A DNA stretch of 64,000 nt from Kibdelosporangium aridum (GTDB lineage: Bacteria > Actinomycetota > Actinomycetes > Mycobacteriales > Pseudonocardiaceae). The stretch spans positions 62,001 to 126,000 of the forward strand of contig NZ_FWXV01000014.1 in assembly GCF_900176515.1 (NCBI RefSeq). Reading direction: 5' to 3'. Positions 8,086-16,910 of this stretch are shown piece by piece (position 1 is the stretch's first letter; each line of letters opens with the position of its first letter). The notes below the pieces were generated by a model. That model saw only the letters and a list, made by a program, of their open reading frames with translations. It had not been told where the DNA came from and ran no database searches. A program made the translations under genes and the position numbers.

Positions 8086-9056
8086 GCGCGGAGTCATCAG
8101 CGGCCGACACGCTGACCCATGCCCTTGGCGGGGTCACCGTCGAGCAGATCTCTCGGCTGTCCGGCGGGGCCTCCCTTGAGACGTGGGTCGCGACCGTGAC
8201 CTGCCTCGAAGGCCCCAGCAAGGTGATCCTGCGACGCGACCGGCCCGGGCCGCCGCAGAGCAACCGGATGGAGGAAGCCGCGGTGCTGCGGCAGATGGCG
8301 TCTGAGGGCGTTCCTGTCCCGGCCGTCCTCGCCGCGGGGCCCGCTGGCGAGAACGGCACCGCTTACCTGGTCCTGGAATTCCTGGAAGGTGAGACAATTC
8401 CACGGAAAGTATTGCGGGACCACGAGTTCGCTGCCGCACGCGGAGTGCTCACCGCGGATGTCGGGCGGGCACTCGCGGGCATCCACCGCGTGCAGCCCGC
8501 TCGGCTACCGTTCCTCCCGGCTGCGCTGACTCCACGGGAATCGGTCGAGCGGCTCGCGGAAGCCGCCGAGCGGTTCGGCGACGGAATGGTGTCGCCGGTG
8601 TTCGCTCTCGCAGCGCGTCGTCTACTGGAGACCGCGCCCGCAGCCGGTGAACCCGTTGTGGTGCACGGAGATCTCCGTACTGGCAACCTCATGGTCGGCC
8701 CTCGCGGGCTCGTCGCGGTCCTCGACTGGGAGTTGGCGCACCTGGGCCACCCCGGTGAGGACCTCGGGTGGTTCTGCGTGCGGGCATGGCGGTTCGGCAA
8801 CGACGCTCACGAAGCGGGTGGTTTCGGAAGTCGGGACGAACTCCTGGCCGCCTACGCCCAGGCGGGCGGACGGTCGATCGGCAAGGCCGACCTGGATTTC
8901 TGGGAGCTGCACGGGACCTTGAAATGGGGCGTGACCTGTCTGTCGCAGGTAGCGGTCCATCTGTCCGGACACGCTCGCAGCGTGGAACTCGCAGCGATCG
9001 GACGCCGCGTCTCGGAGGTCGAATACGACCTGATCCAGCTGATGAGGAGGACGTGA
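8082..9056 (+). CDS. Acyl-CoA-kinase-like phosphotransferase (APH family, LvaA/ACAD10-type)
   Basis: A 324-residue kinase-fold protein of the aminoglycoside phosphotransferase family. The catalytic loop VVHGDLRTGNLMVG and the metal-binding VLDWELAHLGHPGEDLGWF are complete, so it should be active. APH proteins next to acyl-CoA dehydrogenases are usually not resistance enzymes: LvaA of Pseudomonas putida and the kinase domain of mammalian ACAD10 phosphorylate 4-hydroxyacyl-CoA. Here the gene overlaps the CoA ligase by four bases and the small DUF6285-like gene by one, and an ACAD10/11-type dehydrogenase lies upstream. I therefore infer a hydroxyacyl-CoA kinase. Confidence 0.85.
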   Translation: MSAESSAADTLTHALGGVTVEQISRLSGGASLETWVATVTCLEGPSKVILRRDRPGPPQSNRMEEAAVLRQMASEGVPVPAVLAAGPAGENGTAYLVLEFLEGETIPRKVLRDHEFAAARGVLTADVGRALAGIHRVQPARLPFLPAALTPRESVERLAEAAERFGDGMVSPVFALAARRLLETAPAAGEPVVVHGDLRTGNLMVGPRGLVAVLDWELAHLGHPGEDLGWFCVRAWRFGNDAHEAGGFGSRDELLAAYAQAGGRSIGKADLDFWELHGTLKWGVTCLSQVAVHLSGHARSVELAAIGRRVSEVEYDLIQLMRRT

Positions 9057-9430
9057 TGCAACACGTTCCTGACGCCGCCGGGCTCGTCCAGGCGGTGGCC
9101 GAATGGCTCGACGGACTCGGCCGGACTTCATTGAGCGGAACCGACAGATTCCACGCCCTGGTGGCAGCGAACGCATTGCGGATCGTCGAGCGGGAGTTGC
9201 AGGCGGGCCCGAATTGGCACGCGCGCGATCGCGCGGCATTCGCTGGCTTTCTGACGACCGGGACCACTGCAGCCGACGACGCCGAATTGGCCACATCGCT
9301 CGCCCGGCGCATCTCCGCGGGCGACCTGGACGACCGAGTTCCCGAACTCCTGGCAGCGCTGCATGGATACACCGTACGGCGCGTGAGCGTGGACAACCCG
9401 AAATACCTACTGCCCGAAGACCGTCCGTGA
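9056..9430 (+). CDS. Small DUF6285-like protein, probable kinase partner (LvaB-like)
   Basis: A 124-residue, largely helical soluble protein without signal peptide. It starts MQHVPDAAGLVQAVAEWL and ends with a YTVRRVSVDNPKYL segment, matching my recollection of DUF6285 proteins, which are encoded next to acyl-CoA-associated phosphotransferases. In the levulinate pathway the kinase LvaA needs a small partner, LvaB, of similar size. The ATG overlaps the kinase stop codon by one base and GAGGAGG lies five bases upstream, so the two are made together. A GTG one codon earlier is the alternative start. The role as kinase subunit is inferred from position and size. Confidence 0.72.
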   Translation: MQHVPDAAGLVQAVAEWLDGLGRTSLSGTDRFHALVAANALRIVERELQAGPNWHARDRAAFAGFLTTGTTAADDAELATSLARRISAGDLDDRVPELLAALHGYTVRRVSVDNPKYLLPEDRP

Positions 9431-9444
9431 GGAGCCGTCCGACC

Positions 9445-10545
9445 ATGCGAATCACCGCCGCCGTGCTACGCGCCCAGGACGGCCCGTATCACCTCGAAGA
9501 GGTCGATCTGGCCGAGCCAGGGCTCGATGAGATCCTCGTCCGGGTCGTCGGTACCGGGTTGTGTCACAGCGACCTTTTGCCCCGCACTCCGGGTTTTCCG
9601 GCCACGCCGCCGATCATCACCGGTCACGAGGGCGCCGGTGTGGTCGAGGTCGTTGGGGAGCGCGTCACTGGGCTGGTGCCCGGCGATCACGTGGTGCTCT
9701 CGTTCGACTCGTGCCGTCAGTGCGGCCGTTGCCACACTGGACATCCCGCCTACTGCGACACCTTCTTCCCGCGCAACCTGAGCGGCACATCGGTGACTGG
9801 CGATACCTCGGTGCGGGACGCGTCGGGCGCGCCGGTCGCGTCCCGGTGGTTCGGCCAGTCGTCCTTCGCGACGCATTGCCTGGCCAGCTCACGTAATGCC
9901 GTGAAAGTGGACCCGCGGCTGCCGTTGGAACTGCTTGGCCCACTCGGCTGCAGCGTACAGACCGGGGCCGCGTCCGTGTTTGTGGCGCTCGGCGTCGAGG
10001 CCGGTGCGAGCGTGGTCGTGTTCGGCGCGGGCGGAGTCGGACTGAGCGCCGTCATGGCCGCGAAGGTCGCAGGTGCGACAACCATCGTCGCCGTCGATCT
10101 CGCCCAAAACCGCCTTGCGCTCGCAGAGGAACTGGGCGCCACCCATACATTCGACGGCGCGCTGCCGGATCTCGCGGAGCAGCTGATTCGGGTGACCGGT
10201 GGCGTTGAGTACACCGTGGACACGACTGGTGTGCCATCAGTGATCACCACCGCGGTGAGCGTTCTGCAGCCCGGCGGCACCTGCGGAGTGCTCGGTGTGC
10301 AGCAGGGCGACCTCGTACTGCCTCCGACCGCATTGGGTGTCGGCCGCAACATCATGGGCATCATCGAAGGCGATGCCGTTCCACAGACCTGCATCCCACC
10401 GCTCATCGAACTGTGGCGCCAAGGGCGGTTCCCATTCGACAAGCTGATCCGGACGTTCCCCCTCGACCAGATCAACGAGGCCGAAAAGGCCAGTCTCAGC
10501 GGTGACGTGGTCAAGCCGGTTCTCATGCCTGGAGACCATCGGTGA
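9445..10545 (+). CDS. Zinc-dependent alcohol dehydrogenase (aryl/alkyl alcohol type)
   Basis: A 366-residue medium-chain NAD-dependent alcohol dehydrogenase. Cys40 with His61-Glu62 (GHEGAG) are catalytic zinc ligands, and Cys90, Cys93, Cys96 and Cys104 form the structural zinc lobe. The Rossmann motif FGAGGVGLSAVMAAK follows at about residue 190. It looks like the benzyl/aryl alcohol dehydrogenase group. The ATG at 9445 has GAGGAG about 11 bases upstream; the frame is open further upstream, but that part is not family-like. It overlaps the aldehyde dehydrogenase gene by four bases, so the two enzymes likely carry out successive oxidation of an alcohol to the acid used by the CoA ligase. Confidence 0.9.
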   Translation: MRITAAVLRAQDGPYHLEEVDLAEPGLDEILVRVVGTGLCHSDLLPRTPGFPATPPIITGHEGAGVVEVVGERVTGLVPGDHVVLSFDSCRQCGRCHTGHPAYCDTFFPRNLSGTSVTGDTSVRDASGAPVASRWFGQSSFATHCLASSRNAVKVDPRLPLELLGPLGCSVQTGAASVFVALGVEAGASVVVFGAGGVGLSAVMAAKVAGATTIVAVDLAQNRLALAEELGATHTFDGALPDLAEQLIRVTGGVEYTVDTTGVPSVITTAVSVLQPGGTCGVLGVQQGDLVLPPTALGVGRNIMGIIEGDAVPQTCIPPLIELWRQGRFPFDKLIRTFPLDQINEAEKASLSGDVVKPVLMPGDHR

Positions 10546-11954
10546 GGCCGTTCTACGTCGCGGGAACCTGGCAGACCACTAGCGCGGCCTTTCCCGTGGT
10601 CTCCCCCGCTGACGAGCAGAGGATCGCCACCGTCGCGGTGTCCGGTCCGGCCGATGTGGACCGCGCAGTAGTTGCCGCAGGTCGTGCTCTGCGGTCACCC
10701 GACTGGCAGTCGATGGACAACCGGATCGAATTGCTCACGCGGTTCGCCGACGAACTCCACAGCAACTCAACCGAGCGCGCACGGCTTACGAGCGTCCAAA
10801 ACGGAATGCCGATCACGCTCGCCACGACCACCGAAGGCCTTGGACCGGTCGGGCTGCTGCGGTACTACGCCGCAGTGGCCTCCTTGATCCCTCAGGAGGA
10901 GCGCCGCCAGCGACTCGATGGCCGCGGTGAGACTCTGGTGCGGCGCGAACCGGTCGGGGTGGTCGCGGCAATAGTTCCCTGGAACTTCCCCCAGCTGCTC
11001 ACGATGTTCAAGGTCGCTCCCGCGTTGGCGGCAGGCTGCACGGTCGTGCTCAAACCGGCGCCCGAGACGACCCTCGACGCGCTCGAACTCGCTGCCGCGG
11101 CTGAACGCGCCGGTCTGCCACCGGGCGTGCTCAATGTCGTCACCGGCGCCGCGGACATCGGCGAACGTCTGGTGGCGCACCCTGGCGTGCACAAGGTCGC
11201 GTTCACCGGATCGACTGCGGTGGGCCGTCGCATCGGCGAGGTCTGTGGTCGGCTCGTGCGTCCCGTCACCCTGGAACTCGGCGGCAAGTCGGCTGCGATC
11301 GTGTTGGACGACGCGGACCTCGATGCCACGGTCGCCGGCTTGGCGACCGCCTCGCTGCTCAACAACGGCCAGACCTGTCATCTCTCGACTCGGATCCTCG
11401 TGCCGCACCACCGCCACGACGAGGTTCTGGACGCGGTCGCCAGCATGGCGTCCAACCTCGTGATCGGCGATCCACTTGATCCAGAGACGCAGGTAGGACC
11501 GCTGGTCAGCGAACGGCAACGGCGCCGTGTGGAGGACTACATCTCACTCGGCAAGGACACCGGCGCCACGCTGGCCACGGGCGGTCATCGCCCGGATCTG
11601 GACCGGGGCTGGTTCGTCTCCCCCACCGTGTTCGGCAACGTCAGCAACGACAGCGTGATCGCGCGCGACGAGATCTTCGGCCCGGTGCTGACTGTGATCC
11701 CGTACCGGGACGTCGAGGAAGCCATCGCCATTGCCAACGATTCCGAGTACGGCCTCGGCGGCACGGTGTGGACGTCCGATGTGGAGCGTGGCCTGGACGT
11801 GGCACGCCGCGTCGAGAGCGGCACCGTCGGCGTCAACTTCTACGACATCGACGTGGGCGCCCCATTCGGCGGCGTCAAAGCAAGTGGTCTGGGACGGGAA
11901 CTGGGTCCGGAAGGACTGACTGCGTACCAGCACCTGAAGTCGGTCTACCTGTAG
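10542..11954 (+). CDS. NAD(P)-dependent aldehyde dehydrogenase
   Basis: A 470-residue aldehyde dehydrogenase. The catalytic glutamate is Glu245 (LELGGKS) and the nucleophile Cys279 (NNGQTCHLS); the cofactor stretch VPWNFPQLLTMFKVAPALAA and the FTGSTAVGRRI motif are also present. The GTG start at 10542 overlaps the alcohol dehydrogenase stop by four bases, which supports translational coupling. It should oxidise the aldehyde made by that enzyme to a carboxylic acid. Length and motifs are normal. Confidence 0.92.
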   Translation: MRPFYVAGTWQTTSAAFPVVSPADEQRIATVAVSGPADVDRAVVAAGRALRSPDWQSMDNRIELLTRFADELHSNSTERARLTSVQNGMPITLATTTEGLGPVGLLRYYAAVASLIPQEERRQRLDGRGETLVRREPVGVVAAIVPWNFPQLLTMFKVAPALAAGCTVVLKPAPETTLDALELAAAAERAGLPPGVLNVVTGAADIGERLVAHPGVHKVAFTGSTAVGRRIGEVCGRLVRPVTLELGGKSAAIVLDDADLDATVAGLATASLLNNGQTCHLSTRILVPHHRHDEVLDAVASMASNLVIGDPLDPETQVGPLVSERQRRRVEDYISLGKDTGATLATGGHRPDLDRGWFVSPTVFGNVSNDSVIARDEIFGPVLTVIPYRDVEEAIAIANDSEYGLGGTVWTSDVERGLDVARRVESGTVGVNFYDIDVGAPFGGVKASGLGRELGPEGLTAYQHLKSVYL

Positions 11955-11976
11955 CCCAGCGACCCCGGAGGCCATC

Positions 11977-13614
11977 ATGACCCGGACATTCCCCTTATGG
12001 AAGCGGGAGTTCGACCACTACCCCGCTGACGGCCCACGCTTCCGCAATCTGGCGATCGTGGTCCTGGCAACAATTTCGCTCTACTTCATGATCTACGTGA
12101 CGTCGGCGGTCGCCGTCTCCGTCATGCAGCACTTCGGAATGTCGTTCGGCTACTTCGCCGTGGTGGCGATCATCGGCGGCGTCGCCGGTGCGATGGCCGC
12201 GCTTGCCGCCGGTGCTCTGGATCGGTGGGGCCGCGCCAACACTGTCGCCTACGGGCTGTTGTTGGTCAGCTTGGTGACGACCTTCGTCGTGCCGGTGGTG
12301 CCGAACAAAGAACTGTTCCTCCTTCTGTCAGCCGTAATGGGCTTCGTAGAAGGTCTGATGCTGGTGGCGTCACCGGCGATGGTGCGGGACTTCTCCCCGC
12401 AACTCGGCCGTGCCACCGCGATGGGCCTGTGGAACACCGGGCCGGTAGTCGGCAGTCTGGTCGTCGCACTGGTGGCGAGCCTGACGCTGAGCAGTTCGTC
12501 ATGGCAGCAGGAGATCCGATACGCAGGAATCACGGGCATCGTCGTGTCCGTTATCGCGATCATTGGCCTACGCGACCTCCCGGCACGGATCCGCAACCAG
12601 GTCATCGTGTCGGCGCAAGATCGTGCGTTGGTTGAGGCGCGCGGCGCCGCCGAAAGCCCAGAACCCGGCCGCTGGCGGACAGTGCTGCGTCTGGACGTCG
12701 TGCTGCCCGCAGCCGGAATCGCGTTCAACCTGCTCTTCTACTTGACCATGGTCGGTAACAGCGCCGTCTTCTTCTCAACGATGCACGGCTGGTCGGAGCA
12801 ACAGGCGAGCAGCGTCAACAACTGGGTGTGGACGTCCCAGGCACTGTCCATGATCGTGATGGGCATCCTCTCCGACCGATTGCGAGTCCGGAAACCGTTC
12901 ATCGTGGCGGGCACAATCGCCGCGATGTGCTGTACGGCCGTGTTCGCCGTCGTAGCCACCTCCCCCGGTGTGACCTACCCGGTCGTGGTCTTCTTGCTGG
13001 TCGCGATCAGCGTGTCCGGTTCGGTGTCCTACGCCCCGTGGCTCGCGGGCTTCACCGAGAACATCGAGCGCCACGGCGCCGCAGCGACAGCCGTCGGCCT
13101 CGCCATCTGGGGCTGGACGACCCGCGTCATCACGGCACTGGCGGCAATCGCCATCCCGCTGGTCGTCACCGGCGTGACGCCCCTCGTTGAGCACGGCAAG
13201 CAAGTCGCGGAAGCCCAACTACGCGCCGCACCAGCACAAGCAATCGTGGCGCAACACCCGGCTCTGTTCGAGGAGTTGTCGCGCTATCCGGCCACCTCGA
13301 TCCCACCCGACCTCGCCGCCCGAGCCGCCGCCGAAGTAGGCCCCACTGATCTCGGCACCGTCGCCCAGGCAGCGCCCGATCTGGCCATCCTGACGGAATT
13401 CGGACCGGAGGTCGCCCGGGCATCCAGCGAACTCCCACGACAATGGGAACTCTGGTTCTGGATATGTGTGGCGGGACAACTGCTGTTCCTGCCCACCGCG
13501 TTCCTCATCCGCGGCCGCTGGAGCCCTCGCCGCGCCCGAGCAGACCTGGCGGAACACGAACGTGAAGTGTCCCGCGAACTGAACGCGTTGGCCCAACACA
13601 GCAAACAGCCGTAA
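11977..13614 (+). CDS. MFS transporter with a large loop before the last helix
   Basis: A 545-residue major facilitator protein with twelve predicted membrane segments. The loop between helices 2 and 3 carries GALDRWGRANTVAYG, the DRxGR-type signature of the superfamily, and the second half has SDRLRVRKP. About 86 residues (404-489), rich in Ala and Pro and with no membrane segment, separate helix 11 from helix 12; with the normal topology this lies outside the cell. CCGGAGG precedes the ATG, 22 bp after the aldehyde dehydrogenase. As the last gene of the rightward cluster it probably imports the growth substrate. Confidence 0.88.
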   Translation: MTRTFPLWKREFDHYPADGPRFRNLAIVVLATISLYFMIYVTSAVAVSVMQHFGMSFGYFAVVAIIGGVAGAMAALAAGALDRWGRANTVAYGLLLVSLVTTFVVPVVPNKELFLLLSAVMGFVEGLMLVASPAMVRDFSPQLGRATAMGLWNTGPVVGSLVVALVASLTLSSSSWQQEIRYAGITGIVVSVIAIIGLRDLPARIRNQVIVSAQDRALVEARGAAESPEPGRWRTVLRLDVVLPAAGIAFNLLFYLTMVGNSAVFFSTMHGWSEQQASSVNNWVWTSQALSMIVMGILSDRLRVRKPFIVAGTIAAMCCTAVFAVVATSPGVTYPVVVFLLVAISVSGSVSYAPWLAGFTENIERHGAAATAVGLAIWGWTTRVITALAAIAIPLVVTGVTPLVEHGKQVAEAQLRAAPAQAIVAQHPALFEELSRYPATSIPPDLAARAAAEVGPTDLGTVAQAAPDLAILTEFGPEVARASSELPRQWELWFWICVAGQLLFLPTAFLIRGRWSPRRARADLAEHEREVSRELNALAQHSKQP

Positions 13615-13692
13615 CGTTCGTCACCTTAGGGCGGCCGCTCACGTGGCCGTCCAAATCGGACACACTGTTAAGCAACTCGGACCGAACTTTCC

Positions 13693-13726
13693 GGCACGGT
13701 CCCAGCCCGAGGGCTCGGACCGTGCC
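13693..13726. terminator. Hairpin terminator between convergent genes
   Basis: GGCACGGTCC (13693-13702) and GGACCGTGCC (13717-13726) form a perfect 10-bp stem, and AGCCC/GGGCT inside can extend it. It lies between the ends of the MFS gene and the leftward SDR gene, so it can serve both directions. There is no clear U tract, as is common in actinomycetes. Confidence 0.7.
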
Positions 13727-13758
13727 ACACCCGAACATGGGTCGTGCGTCCTTTGTGG

Positions 13759-14517
13759 TCAGCCCGCAATCACGGCTGTAGTGGTGCGTCCGCCGTCGAC
13801 ATCAATGACGACACCATGCACGAACGCCGATTCGTCACTGGCAAGGTAGACCGCAGCATTGGCGATCTGGTCCGGAGTTCCACTCACGTTGGCCGGTGTG
13901 CCCCGCATCATCGCGTTACCCGGAGCGTTGCTGGTGTCCTCACTGACCGAGCCGGGCGAGATCGCGTTGACCCGCACACCGGACGGACCGTACTCGGCGG
14001 CCCACATACGGGTCAGGGTTTCCATCGCACCCTTGGTCGACGCGTACAGCGCGGCGACCGGGATGCCCAACCGGGCGATCCACGAGCCGAGGTTGATGAT
14101 CGCCCCCGATCCTCGTTCGGCCATCCTCGGCGCGATGATGCCGGTGAGAAAGAACGGGGTCTTCACGTTGACCGCATAGACCTGGTCGAACGTGGCCTCG
14201 TCGGTGTCCGCCGTGGTCGACCCGGGAAAGATACCCGCGTTGTTGACCAGCACGTCGATATCTGCGCCCAGCGCTTCAGTGGCCTCCGCCACCAGTCGGC
14301 GTGCAGTCTCGAAAGAGCCATCCAGCTCGGCCGGGACGAAGACCGCGCGGCCACCAGCGCCGTTGATCTCAGCGATGACCTTTTCACCGCGGATACGGTC
14401 ACGGCCGCTGACCGCCACCGTGGCACCCTCCGCGGCGAAGGCGATCGCGATCGCCCGCCCGATGTTGCTCGTCGCGCCGGTGACCAACGCGGTCTTGCCA
14501 TTCAAACGCCCACTCAT
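13759..14517 (-). CDS. SDR family oxidoreductase
   Basis: A classical short-chain dehydrogenase of 252 residues. The cofactor motif TGATSNIGRA is at residues 13-22, NNAG in the middle, the active-site YASTK with its upstream serine, and a C-terminal GVVIDVDGGRTT. GAGGACTT stands before the ATG. The promoter side carries two 18-bp inverted repeats (14537-14554 and 14569-14586) built like the one in front of the TetR gene at 22297, so that distant regulator probably controls this gene. The substrate is unknown. Confidence 0.92.
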   Translation of the reverse strand: MSGRLNGKTALVTGATSNIGRAIAIAFAAEGATVAVSGRDRIRGEKVIAEINGAGGRAVFVPAELDGSFETARRLVAEATEALGADIDVLVNNAGIFPGSTTADTDEATFDQVYAVNVKTPFFLTGIIAPRMAERGSGAIINLGSWIARLGIPVAALYASTKGAMETLTRMWAAEYGPSGVRVNAISPGSVSEDTSNAPGNAMMRGTPANVSGTPDQIANAAVYLASDESAFVHGVVIDVDGGRTTTAVIAG

Positions 14518-14536
14518 AAGTCCTCATATCCACAGA

Positions 14537-14586
14537 TTGGACCGTACAGTCCACCACGCTACACACAACTGGACCCACCGGTCCAG
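14537..14586 (-). promoter_or_regulatory. Tandem TGGACC/GGTCCA operators of the SDR promoter
   Basis: CTGGACC-CACC-GGTCCAG (14569-14586) is a perfect 7-4-7 inverted repeat. TTGGACC-GTAC-AGTCCAC (14537-14554) is a weaker copy. Their centres are 32 bp apart, about three helical turns. The strong copy has the same arms as the site before the TetR gene at 22261-22278. Two tetramer-type sites on one helix face would suit cooperative TetR binding. Confidence 0.6.
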
Positions 14587-14652
14587 TCGCGCTCGTCACA
14601 GCAGGTGGCCGAGCCACTTCACGACGTCGAGGGCCCGGGTTGCGGTGTGCGT

Positions 14653-15456
14653 TTACGCCGACGCGGGAACGAGGGCGAGGCGGCGTGCTGCGCGGGTAAA
14701 TGCTGCGACCTCCGCACGCGGGCTGTCCTCAAGCCAACCCAAGGCGAGCGTCGTCGCCGGGAGGTCAGTGACGGGGATGCCGACGACCCCCGGAGTGAGG
14801 CGTTCGGCGACCGCGTCGCCGACGACCGTGACCAGCCGACCGAGCGCTACACGGTCGAGGATTTCGTCCAAACTGGACGGTGGGCACAATTGGTATGCGG
14901 GATCGTTGCTCAGCTGGCGAGTGGTCACGGCCCTACGGCAGGCGAGGGGGTGGTCACGCGGTAGGAGGGCTAGCGGGCGCTCCTCGGCCACGGCAAGGGT
15001 GCGGAAGCCCGAGAGATCGTCCGTCCCAAGGCAAAGTAGTGCGATATCGGCTGTCCCGTCGCGGACGGCCATGACGCCGTCGGATGTGAAGATGAACTCG
15101 GGCTCGATTCCTTCGTAGGCGCGGATGAGGTCGGCGAGCAGCCCGGCACCGGCGCCCGGGCGTACTGCCACGACGAGCCGGCCCGGCTGCGCTGCCTGCT
15201 GGGTTCGCCGTACCGCGAGGTCGTGACCACGCAGGAGGGATCGGCACTCGTCGAGGAAGACCCGGCCCGGTGCGGTCAGTTCGACGTGACGGCTCGTGCG
15301 CGCCAGCAGACGCACACCCAGCCGCCGTTCGAGGCGGGAGATGGCACGGGAAAGGGGCGGCTGCGCGATACCCAGTCGCTGCGCCGCGCGGCCGAAGTGC
15401 AGCTCCTCGGCCACCGCGACGAAGTACTCAAGTTCCCGGGGCTCCAACCGATCCAT
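14653..15456 (-). CDS. LysR family transcriptional regulator
   Basis: A 267-residue LysR regulator. The N-terminal winged helix shows ELEYFVAVAEELHFGRAAQR and QPPLSRAISRLERRLG, followed by a periplasmic-binding-protein-like sensor domain from about residue 90. I start at the ATG at 15456, where family similarity begins; eighteen upstream residues do not fit. TATACC lies 14 to 9 bases before the ATG, so the transcript may be nearly leaderless. It is divergent from the NTF2-like and quinone-reductase-like pair at 15549-16894, which is its likely target. Confidence 0.92.
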   Translation of the reverse strand: MDRLEPRELEYFVAVAEELHFGRAAQRLGIAQPPLSRAISRLERRLGVRLLARTSRHVELTAPGRVFLDECRSLLRGHDLAVRRTQQAAQPGRLVVAVRPGAGAGLLADLIRAYEGIEPEFIFTSDGVMAVRDGTADIALLCLGTDDLSGFRTLAVAEERPLALLPRDHPLACRRAVTTRQLSNDPAYQLCPPSSLDEILDRVALGRLVTVVGDAVAERLTPGVVGIPVTDLPATTLALGWLEDSPRAEVAAFTRAARRLALVPASA

Positions 15457-15548
15457 ACCGCCAGGGTATAGCCGCGTACCGAAACGGTCATCGCTCTTCC
15501 CGTGCGGCATTGGTCAACTAAAGAAAGGAGCTACGAAAGGAACACCCG

Positions 15549-15980
15549 ATGACCGACGAGCGCGAGGTCCAGGAAGTCCTCGCCCACTACGTCCGAGCGA
15601 CCGATCGCCGCGACGGCAAGGCGCAGGGCGCGTTGTTCACCGACGACGCGACCGTCCAGATCTACGCCAAGTCAACTGCCGGAGACTACGAACCCGTTGG
15701 CGAGCCTCTCGTCGGCGGTCGCGGGGTCGAGTACGCAGTCGCGAACTTCATGCCCCCGCACCCACCGGGCGGGTCCAGCCACCACACGACTGCCGATCAC
15801 CTTGTCGAGGTCGATGGCGACCGCGCACATCTCAACGCCCAGTTCATCGTCTTCGAGGTCCGCCCCGAGGCGATCCGCCCCATCGAGTCCGGGTACTACG
15901 ACACGGACCTGCGCCGGATCGACGGAAACTGGAAGATCGTCCGTCACCATGTCCTGATGGACGTCCCGGTGTCGCGATGA
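15549..15980 (+). CDS. SnoaL/NTF2-like protein
   Basis: A 143-residue protein of the SnoaL-like NTF2 fold (helices first, then a curved sheet). The start MTDEREVQEVLAHYVRATD with GALFTDDATVQIY and the end IDGNWKIVRHHVLMD are typical. Members include ring-closing and dehydrating enzymes as well as proteins of unknown activity, so no reaction is assigned. GAAAGGAACACCCG precedes the ATG. Its stop overlaps the start of the quinone-reductase-like gene by four bases, which links their function. Confidence 0.82.
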   Translation: MTDEREVQEVLAHYVRATDRRDGKAQGALFTDDATVQIYAKSTAGDYEPVGEPLVGGRGVEYAVANFMPPHPPGGSSHHTTADHLVEVDGDRAHLNAQFIVFEVRPEAIRPIESGYYDTDLRRIDGNWKIVRHHVLMDVPVSR

Positions 15981-16894
15981 AAGCGATGGTCTACCGCCGT
16001 TACGGCGGTCCCGAGGTCCTCGAACCCGCCGAGTTGCCCGAGCCCAAGACGCATGTGGACTCCGTCCTCGTGCGCGTCCGCGCGGCCGCGCTCAACCCCG
16101 CCGACCTGGCGCTGCAGGCAGGAGCCCTCGACCAAGCCGTCGAGACGTACTTCCCGGTCGTGCCCGGCTGGGACATCGCGGGCGTGGTCGAGCGGGCCGG
16201 GCTGGCGGCCAGCGAGTTCGCTCCGGGTGACGAGGTGATCGGCTACGTTCGCGGCGAGGTGCAACGCGCCCACGGCGGCTTGGCCGAACTGGTCTCCGCC
16301 GACGTGCGCAGCCTCGTCCGCAAACCGTCCACGATGAGCTTCCCCGAGGCCGCCGGTCTGCCCCTCGCGGGGCTGACCGCCTATCAGGCCGTCGTGCACG
16401 CCCTCAACATCCAGCCGCAGGAACTGCTGCTGGTACACGGTGCCGCCGGAGGAGTCGGATCGCTCGCCGTCCAGATCGCCCGTGCTCGCGGCGCGCGGGT
16501 CGTCGGCACCGCCTCCGCCCGCGACCACGACTATCTGCGCTCGCTCGGCGTCGAACCGATCACCTACGGGCCCGACGCCACCGAGCGCATCCGGCACCTC
16601 GCGGCGGATGCTGTGCTCGACGCAGCCGGCAACGGCGCCCTGGCCGCAGCCCCCAGCCACCCCGGCGCCCGCGTGGCCTCCATCGCTGAAATCGGGCTTC
16701 CCGGTGTCACCGCGGTGTTCTGCCGTTTCGATCCCCGGGATTTCCAGGCAGTGGCCGACTTCGCCGAGGCGGGCAAGCTGACCGTCCGGATCGGTGAGAC
16801 CTTCCCGTTCGACCGCGCCGCTGACGCGCAACGCACCCTCGCAAAGCACGCCCGACCCGGCAAGATCGTCGTGCTCGGTCCGGAATCGTCATAG
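15977..16894 (+). CDS. NADP-dependent zinc-free MDR oxidoreductase (quinone reductase type)
   Basis: A 305-residue medium-chain reductase without zinc ligands. It opens MKAMVYRRYGGPEVLE, carries the GroES-like fold up to about residue 120, and has the nucleotide motif VHGAAGGVGSLAVQIARARG. These features match quinone oxidoreductases and enoyl reductases that use NADPH. The ATG overlaps the NTF2-like stop codon (ATGA). A LysR gene stands divergently before the pair and probably controls it. Confidence 0.9.
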   Translation: MKAMVYRRYGGPEVLEPAELPEPKTHVDSVLVRVRAAALNPADLALQAGALDQAVETYFPVVPGWDIAGVVERAGLAASEFAPGDEVIGYVRGEVQRAHGGLAELVSADVRSLVRKPSTMSFPEAAGLPLAGLTAYQAVVHALNIQPQELLLVHGAAGGVGSLAVQIARARGARVVGTASARDHDYLRSLGVEPITYGPDATERIRHLAADAVLDAAGNGALAAAPSHPGARVASIAEIGLPGVTAVFCRFDPRDFQAVADFAEAGKLTVRIGETFPFDRAADAQRTLAKHARPGKIVVLGPESS

Positions 16895-16910
16895 GCCAGC
16901 GACCCGCGCG

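Noticed and set aside
8082..9056. Aminoglycoside resistance kinase
   Set aside because: The fold is APH, but the gene overlaps a CoA ligase and a DUF6285-like gene and belongs to an acyl-CoA cluster; an acyl-CoA kinase fits better.
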